From positions 19,447 to 83,446 of the forward strand of contig NZ_AQHR01000061.1 in NCBI RefSeq assembly GCF_000390185.1: a stretch of 64,000 bases of DNA, in the 5' to 3' direction. Made by a program: the position numbers and the translations under genes. Numbering within the stretch: the first letter of the stretch is position 1; every line of letters begins with the position of its first letter. Below the pieces are notes generated by a model. That model was not told the origin of the DNA. It searched no databases and worked only from the letters and a program-made list of their open reading frames with translations. Below are positions 43,618 to 53,101 of the stretch, one piece after another. Source of the stretch: Lunatimonas lonarensis. Its GTDB lineage: Bacteria; Bacteroidota; Bacteroidia; Cytophagales; Cyclobacteriaceae.

Positions 43618-44688
43618 TTACGCTTGGATAATTGCCCCTCTGAGTCCACTACTGTTGAGGATCGCTCCAAATTCCAAGATAACCTCCATCGGAACTCCAT
43701 TTTCGAGTGCCCCCTCCACTACCGCCTCCACAAACAAGTCATAATCCTCAGCTGTAATCCTTCCGGTCATTCGGGCATTTGCCACCGGATTGTGTGCATC
43801 CGCCATATTCATCCCTCCATAGCCAATGTTCTGAGAGCCGATGTTCGCTGCGAGGAAGTCACTGAAATCCTTGACCAATTGCTGAAATCCCGAAAAGTTT
43901 CCACCACCAACCTCCGCGAGAAGGACCGAAAAATAAGGCTGAAGGTCATCGTATTTTCCACCCTGATTGGTAGCTATCACCAGTACTGTACTGGTAACTA
44001 CTTGACGAAGGGCAAGATAGCCGACCTCCACAAGCGCCCCTTCGCGGTCGGGATCTTCTATCAAACCAGAACCTCCCAACCGGGTGTACAGATCAAGTTG
44101 CTCTCCTGCACCTCGCTGCACAATCGGTCCGCGGAGGGACTCCAAAAGCTCTCCCACGGGGCCAATTACAGCCTGGGAGGTAATACCCGCCTGGGCGGCA
44201 CCTGCTACTACCGCTTGAATAAAAAGATCATAATCACTGTCATTGACAAGGCCATTCATGCGGGGGTTTTTGGCGGGGTCGTGTGCATCCGCCATGCTAA
44301 GGCCTCCATATGTAAAATTCTTCGCCCCGGTAGCCTGTGCAAGTAGGTCTGTGAAATCTGACACCAAAGTGGTAAAACCCGAAGTTTCTCCCCTTCCAAC
44401 TTCCGACAAAAGCACACTGAAGTAAGGTTGAAGATCGTCATAGGCACCACCGTCATTGGTTGCGATTTCCATCACCGTATTGATCACGACCGTTCTTAAA
44501 TTCAGGTAACCTTGCTCCACTTGCTGGCCCGGATTGTCCGGATCGCTTACGCGCACCTCCCCGCCAAACAGCTCTGCATAAAAGCTATCATCTATCTCTG
44601 GAATCATATCCATCTTCTGGTCATCGTTACATGCTGCAAGCATCACAAAGGCTAGACCCGCCATGAACATTTTCATTGTTTGTCCCAT
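43618..44688 (-). CDS. Lipoprotein with two tandem truncated-haemoglobin-like domains
   Basis: The 356-residue product begins with a lipoprotein signal ending LAAC (Cys20); an alternative ATG is at 44676. Residues about 35-192 and 197-355 are two copies of one domain. Each has YDDLQPYFSVLL, then YGGxxMADAH, then an acidic-site helix DYDLFxxAVV and a GI/GVP...LRGxII end. This matches the C-terminal half of group 1 truncated haemoglobins, with the possible proximal haem histidines at H136 and H299. Domain 2 also keeps LYTRLGG at its start. An insertion (DPDNPGQQ or DPDREGAL) follows each start. Haem binding is inferred from pattern only. Confidence 0.7.
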   Translation of the reverse strand: MGQTMKMFMAGLAFVMLAACNDDQKMDMIPEIDDSFYAELFGGEVRVSDPDNPGQQVEQGYLNLRTVVINTVMEIATNDGGAYDDLQPYFSVLLSEVGRGETSGFTTLVSDFTDLLAQATGAKNFTYGGLSMADAHDPAKNPRMNGLVNDSDYDLFIQAVVAGAAQAGITSQAVIGPVGELLESLRGPIVQRGAGEQLDLYTRLGGSGLIEDPDREGALVEVGYLALRQVVTSTVLVIATNQGGKYDDLQPYFSVLLAEVGGGNFSGFQQLVKDFSDFLAANIGSQNIGYGGMNMADAHNPVANARMTGRITAEDYDLFVEAVVEGALENGVPMEVILEFGAILNSSGLRGAIIQA

Positions 44689-44720
44689 CTTCTTGTTTGT
44701 TTAAATTGGTTTATGTTGAT

Positions 44721-45152
44721 TTATTGTTTGGCAAATAAATTTTCAAAGAATTCTCCTACCCGGTATATAAAAGAATCTTTACTAATTGCTGGGCAGCTGC
44801 TCGCCAATTCTTCGGCGCTGGGGTGATACCTGAACGCGGACACCTGAAAATGATCGTAAACGGATTGTATGATAGCCTCTGATGACCATTTGTTTTGATC
44901 GTACAGGCAGATAAAGAATCCAGCTTCCTGGTTGACCCGAACCTCCTTAATCCCCTCTTGTTGTTTGAATACGCCCGAAAACATGGCTCCTGTTTCTGTA
45001 TCCAGCTCTTGCTCAAAAACAAATTTGCCCATGGCAAATGCTGATCCCTTACGATCTGCCCCGGCGGTGACCACATAGATATGTGCAGCCATCACAGCCA
45101 CAGAAACTGCCGCCAAAACCCATACACCGATTACGATTCGCTTTACTATCAT
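44721..45152 (-). CDS. Small membrane-anchored protein with an HMA-like fold
   Basis: The 143-residue product has one N-terminal helix (IVIGVWVLAAVSVAVMAAH) and a short outer domain whose order strand-helix-strand-strand-helix resembles a heavy-metal-associated fold: MFSGVFKQQEGIKEVRVNQEAGFFICLYD, then SSEAIIQSVYDHFQVSAF. The metal-binding CxxC pair is absent. It lies 32 bp upstream of the haemoglobin-like lipoprotein gene and probably heads the same transcript, which ends with the second glutamyl-tRNA reductase gene. Function unknown. Confidence 0.65.
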   Translation of the reverse strand: MIVKRIVIGVWVLAAVSVAVMAAHIYVVTAGADRKGSAFAMGKFVFEQELDTETGAMFSGVFKQQEGIKEVRVNQEAGFFICLYDQNKWSSEAIIQSVYDHFQVSAFRYHPSAEELASSCPAISKDSFIYRVGEFFENLFAKQ

Positions 45153-45255
45153 GTCTTTTCTTGATTTTGAAGAGACATACGGAGTAAAACCAGTAATCGG
45201 ATTTTGCAGGCCAAAAAAAATGAGCTTTTTTTGACGGGAAAAATCCGCGCTATTT

Positions 45256-46131
45256 CTAGTTACCTTCCTCCCTAATCGATACCTCGCGGTCGAACTTAAA
45301 GAAGATCCCGCTTAAGGATGTGATTGCCGCAATCACGAAAAACACCACGCTGAAGGCTACTGCGGCATTTTTATCGATGCCCACGTAGCCATGCGCATAC
45401 ACAAAAACCAATTCACGGGCCCCCACACCGCCTATGGTCAAGGGAAGCACAGAAACAATGCTGGAAATCAAAAAAACCAGTAAGTAGGTAGTTTCCCTAT
45501 CTTGAATTCCCAAAGACCTCAGAATAAAAAAAGCACTGAAAAGCTGCAAAATTTGGTTCAACGCAGAATAGACGGTGGTTGAAACAATACTTCCCATAAA
45601 GGCTTTGAAAAAGAGAATCATGGTCAGGTAAAGCCCAACCGTGACCAGCACCATTCCCAAAGAGCCTACCAACGATTGAGAAAGCGGAAAGGGCCATTCA
45701 ACCTCCACTACTGCCATCAATGCAAACAACAAAAATACCAACACGGCCAGTCCGTTTCCCCGGTCTAAAACCACCGCTTGCAGAAGCTGCTTCACCGGAG
45801 TCTGAAAACGACGCTTGAGGAGATATACCTTGTATCCGTCTCCTCCGATGCCGCCCGGCAGAAAAAGATTATAAAACATCCCAATGGCGTAGAGCTTAAT
45901 GTTTTGCCATTCGGGCATGTACACGCCAATATCCCTAAAATAGCCATTTAGGCGGAAGGCGCAGAATATTTTGGATGCCACAAAAAACACAAAAGCCAAA
46001 CCTAGCCAGCTCCAATCTGCACCGCTGATCACTTTCCAGGTGGTCTGGGAATCGATCTTGGAGAGAACCAAGAAGACTGCTACAGCCGTCAACAGAAGTT
46101 TTATCAGTAATTTGACGGGCTTGCTATTCAC
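45256..46131 (-). CDS. LPG_synthase_TM-type flippase-like membrane protein
   Basis: The product has about eight membrane helices. The family signature is FYNLFLPGGIGGDGYKVYLLKRRF (about residues 90-113) with later LPLTIGGVGARELVF. This is the UPF0104/AglD2 family, which includes the lipid-flipping part of lysylphosphatidylglycerol synthases. I choose the GTG at 46131 (291 residues, VNSKPVKLLI), overlapping the upstream glycosyltransferase stop by 8 bp. The first in-frame ATG, at 46206, would add 25 residues inside that gene. Together with the glycosyltransferase it probably handles a polyprenyl- or lipid-linked sugar. Confidence 0.8.
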   Translation of the reverse strand: MNSKPVKLLIKLLLTAVAVFLVLSKIDSQTTWKVISGADWSWLGLAFVFFVASKIFCAFRLNGYFRDIGVYMPEWQNIKLYAIGMFYNLFLPGGIGGDGYKVYLLKRRFQTPVKQLLQAVVLDRGNGLAVLVFLLFALMAVVEVEWPFPLSQSLVGSLGMVLVTVGLYLTMILFFKAFMGSIVSTTVYSALNQILQLFSAFFILRSLGIQDRETTYLLVFLISSIVSVLPLTIGGVGARELVFVYAHGYVGIDKNAAVAFSVVFFVIAAITSLSGIFFKFDREVSIREEGN

Positions 46132-47065
46132 CTTTGAAGATTTCTTTGACCCGGTAGGTCTTCTTGTCCTGAGATTCGAAATACGTGCGCACGATGATCT
46201 CTGCAATGATGCCGGTAGTAATCAACTGAATCCCCCCCAGCAACAAAATAAACCCAACCAGCAATATAGGCCTTCCCCAAATATCTTCCCCAATAATTTT
46301 CAGAATAAGCAAGTAGATATTGACTAGCACTCCGAGAAAAAACGCCAACAGTCCCGCTGTTCCAAAAACATGGATGGGGCGTTGAAAATACTTTTGGAAA
46401 AAAAGCATCAGGATCAAATCCGCCATCACCTTAAAGGTCCTTCCCATTCCGTAATTCGAGCTTCCATGAATTCGTGGGTGATGCTTTACGTCTATCTCCG
46501 TCATCTTGGCCCCCTGTTGCTTGGCCAATACGGGAATAAACCGGTGCAGCTCGCCATAAAGCCCCATATTTTGGGCGATTTGGGCTTTATACACCCTTAG
46601 CGTACAGCCATAATCGGAAAGAAACACCTTGGTCGTGTTGCGTATGACCCAGTTGGCAATTTTACTTGGCACTTTCCGTAGCACAAACCCATCCTGCCGG
46701 TTCGCCCTGCGTCCGGCTACCACGTCCCAGTTTTCCGACTTGGCCTTTTCCAGCATGATGGGAATATCGCTGGGATCATTTTGCAGATCGCCGTCCATAG
46801 TGGCCAGGTACCGACCGGTGGCTTGGTCTATGCCCGCTGCCAATGCGGTGGTCTGTCCATAGTTTCGGTTAAAAATAAGGAGTGACGTACGGTCGTTTGC
46901 CAATCTCTTAACTTCACTAACCGTTCTATCCACCGAGCCATCATCAACCAAAACCAGCTCATAGTCCAAGTGCTGAAGCGCATTGTAGGTTGCCTCAAGC
47001 AGTGGCTGAATGTTCCTTTCCTCGTTGAATACGGTAATGACGACTGAAATCTCCGGTGTGGGCAT
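46124..47065 (-). CDS. Family 2 glycosyltransferase, DPM1/ArnC-like
   Basis: I choose the ATG at 47065 (313 residues, MPTPEISVVITVFNEERN); a longer frame starts 23 codons earlier without family similarity. The GT-A domain has VDDGSVDRT and the metal-binding MDGDLQNDPSD, then VAGRRANR. Two C-terminal membrane helices (LLAFFLGVLVNIYLLIL and FILLLGGIQLITTGIIAEI) match the dolichol/undecaprenyl-phosphate sugar transferase group. It likely moves a sugar to undecaprenyl phosphate. The flippase-like gene follows with an 8 bp overlap, a pairing that suggests export of the lipid-linked sugar. Confidence 0.88.
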   Translation of the reverse strand: MPTPEISVVITVFNEERNIQPLLEATYNALQHLDYELVLVDDGSVDRTVSEVKRLANDRTSLLIFNRNYGQTTALAAGIDQATGRYLATMDGDLQNDPSDIPIMLEKAKSENWDVVAGRRANRQDGFVLRKVPSKIANWVIRNTTKVFLSDYGCTLRVYKAQIAQNMGLYGELHRFIPVLAKQQGAKMTEIDVKHHPRIHGSSNYGMGRTFKVMADLILMLFFQKYFQRPIHVFGTAGLLAFFLGVLVNIYLLILKIIGEDIWGRPILLVGFILLLGGIQLITTGIIAEIIVRTYFESQDKKTYRVKEIFKGE

Positions 47066-47266
47066 AAAAATTAATTTCCGTAAAATTAGGCTATTTTGAC
47101 AGGGCAGACAAATCCAAGATCGGCGAACCTCCACCTATCGTCCCTGACCATATATGCCAACCTATTGAATGAAGGAATAATAATCCGTATATTGAGCTCT
47201 TTATCGGGTACCCATCGTATCCAAATAATCGATCAAACCTTTATTAACCGATAACCAAAACCATCC

Positions 47267-48409
47267 ATGAAATCAACCAAACGTAGGGACGCCCTTAAAA
47301 CCTTGGCTGTGGGAAGCGGCCTAGTCCTGTTAACCCCGGGTGTCCTAGTTTCCTGCTCCCAAAAGTCCGAAAAAACCACGGCCCAAGGGGACGCTCCTCC
47401 CTCGAAGAAAAGTAAAGTCGGTGTGGCGCTCGTTGGGCTGGGTTACTACAGTACCGACCTCCTAGCTCCTGCTTTACAGCTGACCAAAGACTGTTACCTT
47501 GCGGGCATAGTTACGGGAACCCCTTCCAAAGCAGACACTTGGAAAGAAAAATATGGGATTCCTGACAACAACATCTACAACTACGAAAACTTTGACAGCA
47601 TAAAAGACAATCCCGACATAGATGCGATCTATATCGTATTGCCTCCTTCCATGCATGAGGAGTATGTGATTAGGGCAGCCAATGCAGGAAAGCACGTTTG
47701 GTGTGAGAAGCCGATGGCGGTGACTGCCCAGGAATGCCAGAATATGGTTGATGCTTGCAAAAAGAATGGGGTTCAGTTAACCATTGGCTATCGGCTGCAC
47801 CATGAACCCAACACCCAGGAATACCGAAAAATCATCAATGAGGGTAAATTGGGAAACGTCAAAAGCTTGAAATGTGCTGCAGGATACCGGGAAAACCGCA
47901 CCGATCATTGGAAACAGAAAGCAGAAATGGGAGGTGGCGTAATCTACGACATGGGAGTCTATGCTATACAGGGTGCGCGTTGCGGAACGGGAATGGAACC
48001 CATAGCGGTGGTGTCGGCAAAAACCATCTCTACCCGTCCTGAAATATACAAGGATGGTTTGGCTGATGTCGTGGAGGCGACACTGGAGTTTCCGGGAGGC
48101 ATATTGGCTGAAATAAAAACCAGCTTTGCCGAAAACACTAATTTTCTCACGGTGGAATGCGAGGAGGGAACGCTTGCCATGGAGCCGTTCTCTGCCTACG
48201 CAGGCGTGAAGGGAAGCAGTCCCTTGGGCGAAATAAACCATCCCTATGAAGTCCCCATGCAACAAGCCATGCAAATGGACAACGATGCGAGGTCTATCCT
48301 CGATGGAACGCCCCCCCTGGTGCCTGGAGAAGAAGGGCTACGGGACATACGCATTGTAGAGGCCATTCTCGCTTGTGCGAAAACCGGCCAGCGGGTTCCG
48401 TTGGTTTAA
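47267..48409 (+). CDS. Gfo/Idh/MocA-family oxidoreductase, exported by Tat
   Basis: The 380-residue product begins MKSTKRRDALKTLAVGSG, a twin-arginine signal (RRDALK), and has a possible lipobox VSC (Cys30). So it is exported folded with its cofactor. The Rossmann domain starts VGVALVGLGYY, and family motifs DAIYIVLPPSMHEEYVIRAANAGKHVWCEKPMA include the EKP lysine. The C-terminal domain has GGVIYDMGVYAIQGARC. These NAD(P)-dependent enzymes oxidise sugars in the periplasm. The substrate is unknown. A terminator follows. Confidence 0.92.
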   Translation: MKSTKRRDALKTLAVGSGLVLLTPGVLVSCSQKSEKTTAQGDAPPSKKSKVGVALVGLGYYSTDLLAPALQLTKDCYLAGIVTGTPSKADTWKEKYGIPDNNIYNYENFDSIKDNPDIDAIYIVLPPSMHEEYVIRAANAGKHVWCEKPMAVTAQECQNMVDACKKNGVQLTIGYRLHHEPNTQEYRKIINEGKLGNVKSLKCAAGYRENRTDHWKQKAEMGGGVIYDMGVYAIQGARCGTGMEPIAVVSAKTISTRPEIYKDGLADVVEATLEFPGGILAEIKTSFAENTNFLTVECEEGTLAMEPFSAYAGVKGSSPLGEINHPYEVPMQQAMQMDNDARSILDGTPPLVPGEEGLRDIRIVEAILACAKTGQRVPLV

Positions 48410-48417
48410 CTTTTCAG

Positions 48418-48456
48418 AAAAAAGGTCCGACGACTACGCAGGGCCTTTTTTCTTTT
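48418..48456 (+). terminator. Terminator of the oxidoreductase gene
   Basis: AAAAAAGGTCC and GGGCCTTTTTT form an 11-bp stem (one T-G pair) around a 12-base loop, and the second arm ends in a T-rich run. It starts 8 bases past the stop codon. Confidence 0.8.
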
Positions 48457-48470
48457 AATAATTTTGACAC

Positions 48471-49373
48471 ATGGATCAGTGGGTAAAAGAAATCAGGGCA
48501 TTTGAATACTACCTCAAGATAGAACGATCCCTAAGTCCAAACTCGATTCTGGCTTACAAACAGGACATCGAAAAGCTGTATAAATTCCTTCAAACGGATT
48601 TTGAGGGAGTCGCCCCCACGCAAGTAACGTTAGAACACCTGAGGCAATTTATCACTACGCTGGGGTCACTACAGATTTCCGAGTTTTCCCATGCGCGAAT
48701 CCTTTCCGGCATCAAGGCATTTTTTAAATTCCTGATCTACGAGGACAAGATTTCGGAAAACCCCGCCCAATTATTGGAGTCTCCCAAACTTACCAGAAAG
48801 CTTCCCGAAACGCTTAGCTATGAGGAAATTGTGCGTCTTCTCGAAGCCATCCAACTCGGTGAGCCCGAAGGCCATCGTAACCGGGCCATGCTTGAAATAC
48901 TCTATAGTTCGGGCCTACGGGTTTCGGAGTTGGTGGATTTGAAAACGAGCCAAATTTATGAGGAAATAGGCTTTTTGAGGGTTTTGGGCAAGGGCAATAA
49001 GGAACGGCTGGTACCGATGGGCTCCGATGCCAAAAAGTATCTGAAACTGTATCAACACGAAGTGAGAAACCATCAACCTGTAGCAAAAGGGCACGAAGAC
49101 TTTGTTTTCCTTAACCGGCGGGGCAAAAAACTAACACGGGTCATGGTTTTTTTGATCATTAAAAAACTGGCAAAGGAAGCGGGTATCCGTAAAAATATCA
49201 GTCCCCACACCTTTCGCCATAGTTTTGCCACCCACCTTGTGGAAGGAGGTGCAGACCTACGGGCCGTTCAAGATATGCTGGGGCATGAAAGCATCACCAC
49301 CACCGAGATATACACGCATCTGGACAGGGATTATTTAAGGCAGGTACTCAATGACTACCACCCTCGCAAATAA
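48471..49373 (+). CDS. xerD: Tyrosine recombinase XerD
   Basis: XerD resolves chromosome dimers at dif together with XerC. The 300-residue product has the SAM-like N-terminal core-binding domain (1-100) and a catalytic domain with R150, K174, H246-xx-R249, H272 and nucleophile Y281. All catalytic residues are present, and the length is typical for XerD rather than for phage integrases. ftsK, whose motor activates XerD at dif, is encoded 1.2 kb downstream. No dif site was recognised in the window. Confidence 0.92.
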   Translation: MDQWVKEIRAFEYYLKIERSLSPNSILAYKQDIEKLYKFLQTDFEGVAPTQVTLEHLRQFITTLGSLQISEFSHARILSGIKAFFKFLIYEDKISENPAQLLESPKLTRKLPETLSYEEIVRLLEAIQLGEPEGHRNRAMLEILYSSGLRVSELVDLKTSQIYEEIGFLRVLGKGNKERLVPMGSDAKKYLKLYQHEVRNHQPVAKGHEDFVFLNRRGKKLTRVMVFLIIKKLAKEAGIRKNISPHTFRHSFATHLVEGGADLRAVQDMLGHESITTTEIYTHLDRDYLRQVLNDYHPRK

Positions 49374-49505
49374 GCCAAGGAAACGATATTTCTACGGTCT
49401 TCTTGACGAACGCTTGAACCTCCCGGTCGATATAAATACCAAGAAGCAATACCCCTTTTTCGCATTAAAACCATAATTTAGCAGTTTGAAAAAAACATTA
49501 GCCGC

Positions 49506-50555
49506 GTGTATAAATCTATCCTCAAACCGATTCTCTTCAGCCAATCCCCGGAAAAGATACATGAAATGACTTTTTCGTGGATCAAAAGGACGTTTGGATT
49601 GCCCATTATTGGACCAGCAATCGAGAGCGCATACGGCTTCGACCACCCTACACTGGAGCGGGAGGTTTTTGGGGTAAAGTTTAAGAATCCCGTTGGCCTA
49701 GCGGCAGGCTTTGACAAAGACGCCAAAGTGATCGACCATATGGCAAAGCTCGGTTTTGGCTTTATCGAAATCGGTACCCTAACCCCAAAAGCCCAGGAAG
49801 GAAATCCCAAGCCCAGGTTGTTTCGCCTTCCTATGGACGCTGGATTGATAAACCGCATGGGTTTCAACAATGGCGGAGTAGAGGCTGCTGTGAAGCGGCT
49901 TAGGGAAAGGAAATCCGATATTGTCGTAGGTGGGAACATCGGTAAAAACAAGATGACGCCCAATGAAGACGCCGAAAAGGACTACCTATACTGTTTGGAA
50001 AAGCTGCACCCGTTCGTGGATTACTTTGTAGTCAACGTGAGTTCGCCAAACACGCCAAACCTTCGGGACCTCCAAGAAAAAGAACCACTCAAAAGACTGC
50101 TGGCTGCGGTAAAAGCGGCGAATGATGCAAAAACCAAACCCAAACCTATCCTGCTAAAAATTGCACCTGATCTTACACAGGGTCAACTTGACGATATCGT
50201 GGAGATTGTTTTGGAAACCGGTATTGCCGGGGTGATCGCTACGAACACCACCCTGAACCGGGACAATCTGGCCACCGCGACCGGACAACTTACGTCAATA
50301 GGCGCGGGAGGGGTAAGCGGCAAACCGCTTAAGGATCGGAGCACGGAAATCATCCGATATATTGCCGAAAAAAGCGGCCATAAATTCCCGATTATCGGTG
50401 TAGGGGGAATTTTCTCCGCCTCAGATGCACTCGAAAAGCTGGAAGCAGGGGCATCGTTGGTCCAAGTTTACACAGGCATGATTTATGAGGGGCCAGGACT
50501 GGTTAAAAAGATAAAGAAAGGGCTGGTTCGATTTTATCAGAATTCTTCCCGGTAA
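49506..50555 (+). CDS. pyrD: Dihydroorotate dehydrogenase (quinone), class 2
   Basis: PyrD oxidises dihydroorotate to orotate at the membrane, passing electrons to quinone. The start is a GTG ([20 protein letters not shown]), giving 349 residues with the amphipathic N-terminal membrane-binding helix. Motifs are [27 protein letters not shown], the catalytic serine region [19 protein letters not shown] and IGVGGI. The serine base marks class 2. pyrF, the last enzyme of UMP synthesis, is encoded 3.2 kb downstream on the same strand. Confidence 0.95.
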   Translation: MYKSILKPILFSQSPEKIHEMTFSWIKRTFGLPIIGPAIESAYGFDHPTLEREVFGVKFKNPVGLAAGFDKDAKVIDHMAKLGFGFIEIGTLTPKAQEGNPKPRLFRLPMDAGLINRMGFNNGGVEAAVKRLRERKSDIVVGGNIGKNKMTPNEDAEKDYLYCLEKLHPFVDYFVVNVSSPNTPNLRDLQEKEPLKRLLAAVKAANDAKTKPKPILLKIAPDLTQGQLDDIVEIVLETGIAGVIATNTTLNRDNLATATGQLTSIGAGGVSGKPLKDRSTEIIRYIAEKSGHKFPIIGVGGIFSASDALEKLEAGASLVQVYTGMIYEGPGLVKKIKKGLVRFYQNSSR

Positions 50556-50609
50556 AATTCACTAATTTGGCTAACGTTATGATCCCTGAGGCGGATTAAA
50601 AGAGATTAG

Positions 50610-53084
50610 ATGGCGGCAAATACCTACAAAAAGAACACTTTCAAAAAGAGCCCAAAGGCCTCAGAAAGCCCAAAAAAGGCTCCTAGAAGGTTTAATATGG
50701 CTATTCTTAAGGATAAGCGATGGGGTGTTTCCATAGGGGTTGCATTAATTTTTGCGGCGGTTTTCTTGATGTTGGCATTTCTCAGCTATCTTTTTTCCGG
50801 TCAATCCGACCAAAGCGTGGTCGTTCAAAGCGATGGCGGGCCTGTCTCAAACCGAGTGGGTGAGGTAGAAAATTGGCTGGGGTATACCGGTGCTTGGCTT
50901 TCCCATTTATTTATTTTCCGATGGTTCGGATTGGGAGCCTTGTTTATCCCTCCATTCTTGTTTCTGGTAGGTTTTCGGCTGTCATTCAAAAAAAACCTCC
51001 TATCTCTGGCGAGGTACAGCTCATTGGCCCTGTTTTTCATGATTTGGCTTGGGTTATTGCTGGGATACATTGTCCACATGATCGATGAGGTCAGTTACTT
51101 TGGTTTCCTAAGCGGTGGTCTGGGATACGAGCTTGCTTTACTTGCCGATGGGTTTTTGGGTTGGGGCACCCTCATCGTAGTGTTTGCTTCGTTGTTGATT
51201 TTTATCATTTTCTTCTTCGATATAGATCGACTGCATTGGTTTACAGTGTCCAGCGAACCCATCCTCGAATCAGAGGAAGCCACAATTGGCAATAAAAGAA
51301 ACATCTCTCAAAACCGCTCAACCTTCGACCAAGACGAGGAGGAAGCAGATAATGAGGGTGAAGATAGCGACGAATCGTCCGATACGTCATGGACCGTTAA
51401 GACCAATGAAATCAAGCCAGCAAGCCAGCAAATCGATTTATCCCTTTCGGTAGAACCCTCCGAACCGCCTACCCAACGGGAAAGAACACCACGGAGTGAA
51501 CCGGAAGTACCCGCTGATAATTTTTCCGTGCATGTCTCCTCCGGGGAGGAGAAAACAGCTGACAAGGTCGCCAACCTTGCCCCCTATGATCCTACCCTAG
51601 ACCTGCCAAACTACCAGTACCCCACCTTGGATCTGCTTAATGAGCACGACCATCAGCGTGTAACGGTCAGCCGCCAAGAACTGGAGGAAAACAAAAACAA
51701 GATCGTTGAAACACTTGTCAACTTTAAAATTGGGATTCAGGAAATAAAAGCAACGATTGGCCCTACGGTTACGCTTTATGAGATTATCCCCGACCCCGGC
51801 GTCAAGATCAGTAAAATAAAAAACCTAGAAGACGACATCGCCCTGAGTTTGGCGGCCTTGGGCATTCGTATCATCGCTCCCATTCCAGGTAAAGGAACCA
51901 TTGGTATCGAAGTGCCCAACAAAAACCGGGAACTGGTTGCCGCCCGCTCTGTCTTGGGTACAGAGAAATTTATGCACAGCGACAAGGACCTTCCGGTTGC
52001 CTTGGGCAAGACGATCTCCAACGAAGTATTTGTCCTAGACCTTGCCAAGATGCCCCACCTACTAATGGCCGGAGCCACCGGGCAGGGGAAATCCGTAGGA
52101 CTAAACATGATTTTGGCGTCGCTGATATACAAAAAACACCCGTCCCAACTAAAACTGGTATTGGTAGACCCCAAAAAGGTAGAACTCACACTTTTCAATA
52201 AGATTGAAAGGCATTTCCTTGCCAAACTGCCCAACTCGGAGGAAGCGATTATCACGGATACCAAGAAAGTTATCTACACACTAAACTCTCTGTGCATTGA
52301 GATGGATAACCGCTACGATCTTCTGAAAGATGCCGGCTGCCGAAACCTCAAGGAATATAATTCAAAATTTATTTCGCGAAAGTTAAACCCTGACAAAGGA
52401 CATCAGTTTATGCCTTATATTGTCTTGGTCATTGACGAATTAGCGGACTTGATGATGACAGCGGGGAAAGAGATCGAAGGACCGATTGCCCGCTTGGCGC
52501 AGTTGGCGAGGGCTATTGGCATCCACTTGGTAGTGGCTACCCAGCGTCCTTCGGTAAACGTGATCACTGGTATTATTAAGGCCAATTTCCCCGCGCGGCT
52601 GTCCTTTCGGGTAACCTCCAAGATAGATAGCCGTACGATTCTGGATGCTGGCGGAGCGGAACAGCTCATCGGGATGGGAGATATGTTGCTTTCCATGGGC
52701 TCAGATGTCATCCGATTACAATGTGCATTCCTAGATACTCCTGAGGTAGACGCGGTCTGCGATTGGATAGGTGAACAGCGTGGCTACAGCAACGCTTATC
52801 TGTTGCCCGAATTTGTAGGAGAAGAAGGAGAGGGGGGCTTAGGTGATATTGATCTGGCGGAACGTGACCCGCTATTTGATGAGGCGGCCAGATTGATCGT
52901 GCGACACCAACAGGGAAGCACCTCACTGATCCAACGAAAATTGAAACTTGGATATAACCGCGCAGGTAGGATCGTTGACCAGCTGGAAGCAGCAGGCGTA
53001 GTGGGCCCATTCGAGGGAAGCAAAGCCAGAGAAGTGCTTATTCAAGACGAAAACAGTTTGGAACAATTATTGAACAGCTTATAA
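50610..53084 (+). CDS. ftsK: DNA translocase FtsK
   Basis: FtsK pumps DNA at the division septum and activates XerD. The 824-residue product has four membrane helices (about 50-205), a charged linker (about 210-330), then the alpha-beta motor. Walker A is GATGQGKS and Walker B is VLVIDELADLM. The C-terminal gamma winged helix SLIQRKLKLGYNRAGRIVDQLE reads polar DNA sequences (KOPS). It stands 55 bp after pyrD and 17 bp before the lolA-like gene. Confidence 0.96.
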   Translation: MAANTYKKNTFKKSPKASESPKKAPRRFNMAILKDKRWGVSIGVALIFAAVFLMLAFLSYLFSGQSDQSVVVQSDGGPVSNRVGEVENWLGYTGAWLSHLFIFRWFGLGALFIPPFLFLVGFRLSFKKNLLSLARYSSLALFFMIWLGLLLGYIVHMIDEVSYFGFLSGGLGYELALLADGFLGWGTLIVVFASLLIFIIFFFDIDRLHWFTVSSEPILESEEATIGNKRNISQNRSTFDQDEEEADNEGEDSDESSDTSWTVKTNEIKPASQQIDLSLSVEPSEPPTQRERTPRSEPEVPADNFSVHVSSGEEKTADKVANLAPYDPTLDLPNYQYPTLDLLNEHDHQRVTVSRQELEENKNKIVETLVNFKIGIQEIKATIGPTVTLYEIIPDPGVKISKIKNLEDDIALSLAALGIRIIAPIPGKGTIGIEVPNKNRELVAARSVLGTEKFMHSDKDLPVALGKTISNEVFVLDLAKMPHLLMAGATGQGKSVGLNMILASLIYKKHPSQLKLVLVDPKKVELTLFNKIERHFLAKLPNSEEAIITDTKKVIYTLNSLCIEMDNRYDLLKDAGCRNLKEYNSKFISRKLNPDKGHQFMPYIVLVIDELADLMMTAGKEIEGPIARLAQLARAIGIHLVVATQRPSVNVITGIIKANFPARLSFRVTSKIDSRTILDAGGAEQLIGMGDMLLSMGSDVIRLQCAFLDTPEVDAVCDWIGEQRGYSNAYLLPEFVGEEGEGGLGDIDLAERDPLFDEAARLIVRHQQGSTSLIQRKLKLGYNRAGRIVDQLEAAGVVGPFEGSKAREVLIQDENSLEQLLNSL

Positions 53085-53101
53085 AAAGAAATCCTCGACA
53101 G

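Noticed and set aside
43507..44346. A 279-residue plus-strand frame opposite the globin-like lipoprotein gene
   Set aside because: It lies antisense to a gene with a lipoprotein signal, an internal protein repeat and family motifs. Its own product has no recognisable domain and a cysteine- and histidine-rich composition typical of antisense frames.
48459..48466. A TAATTTTG promoter element directly before xerD
   Set aside because: It is only 4 bases from the ATG, lies in the T tract of a terminator and has no -33 partner.
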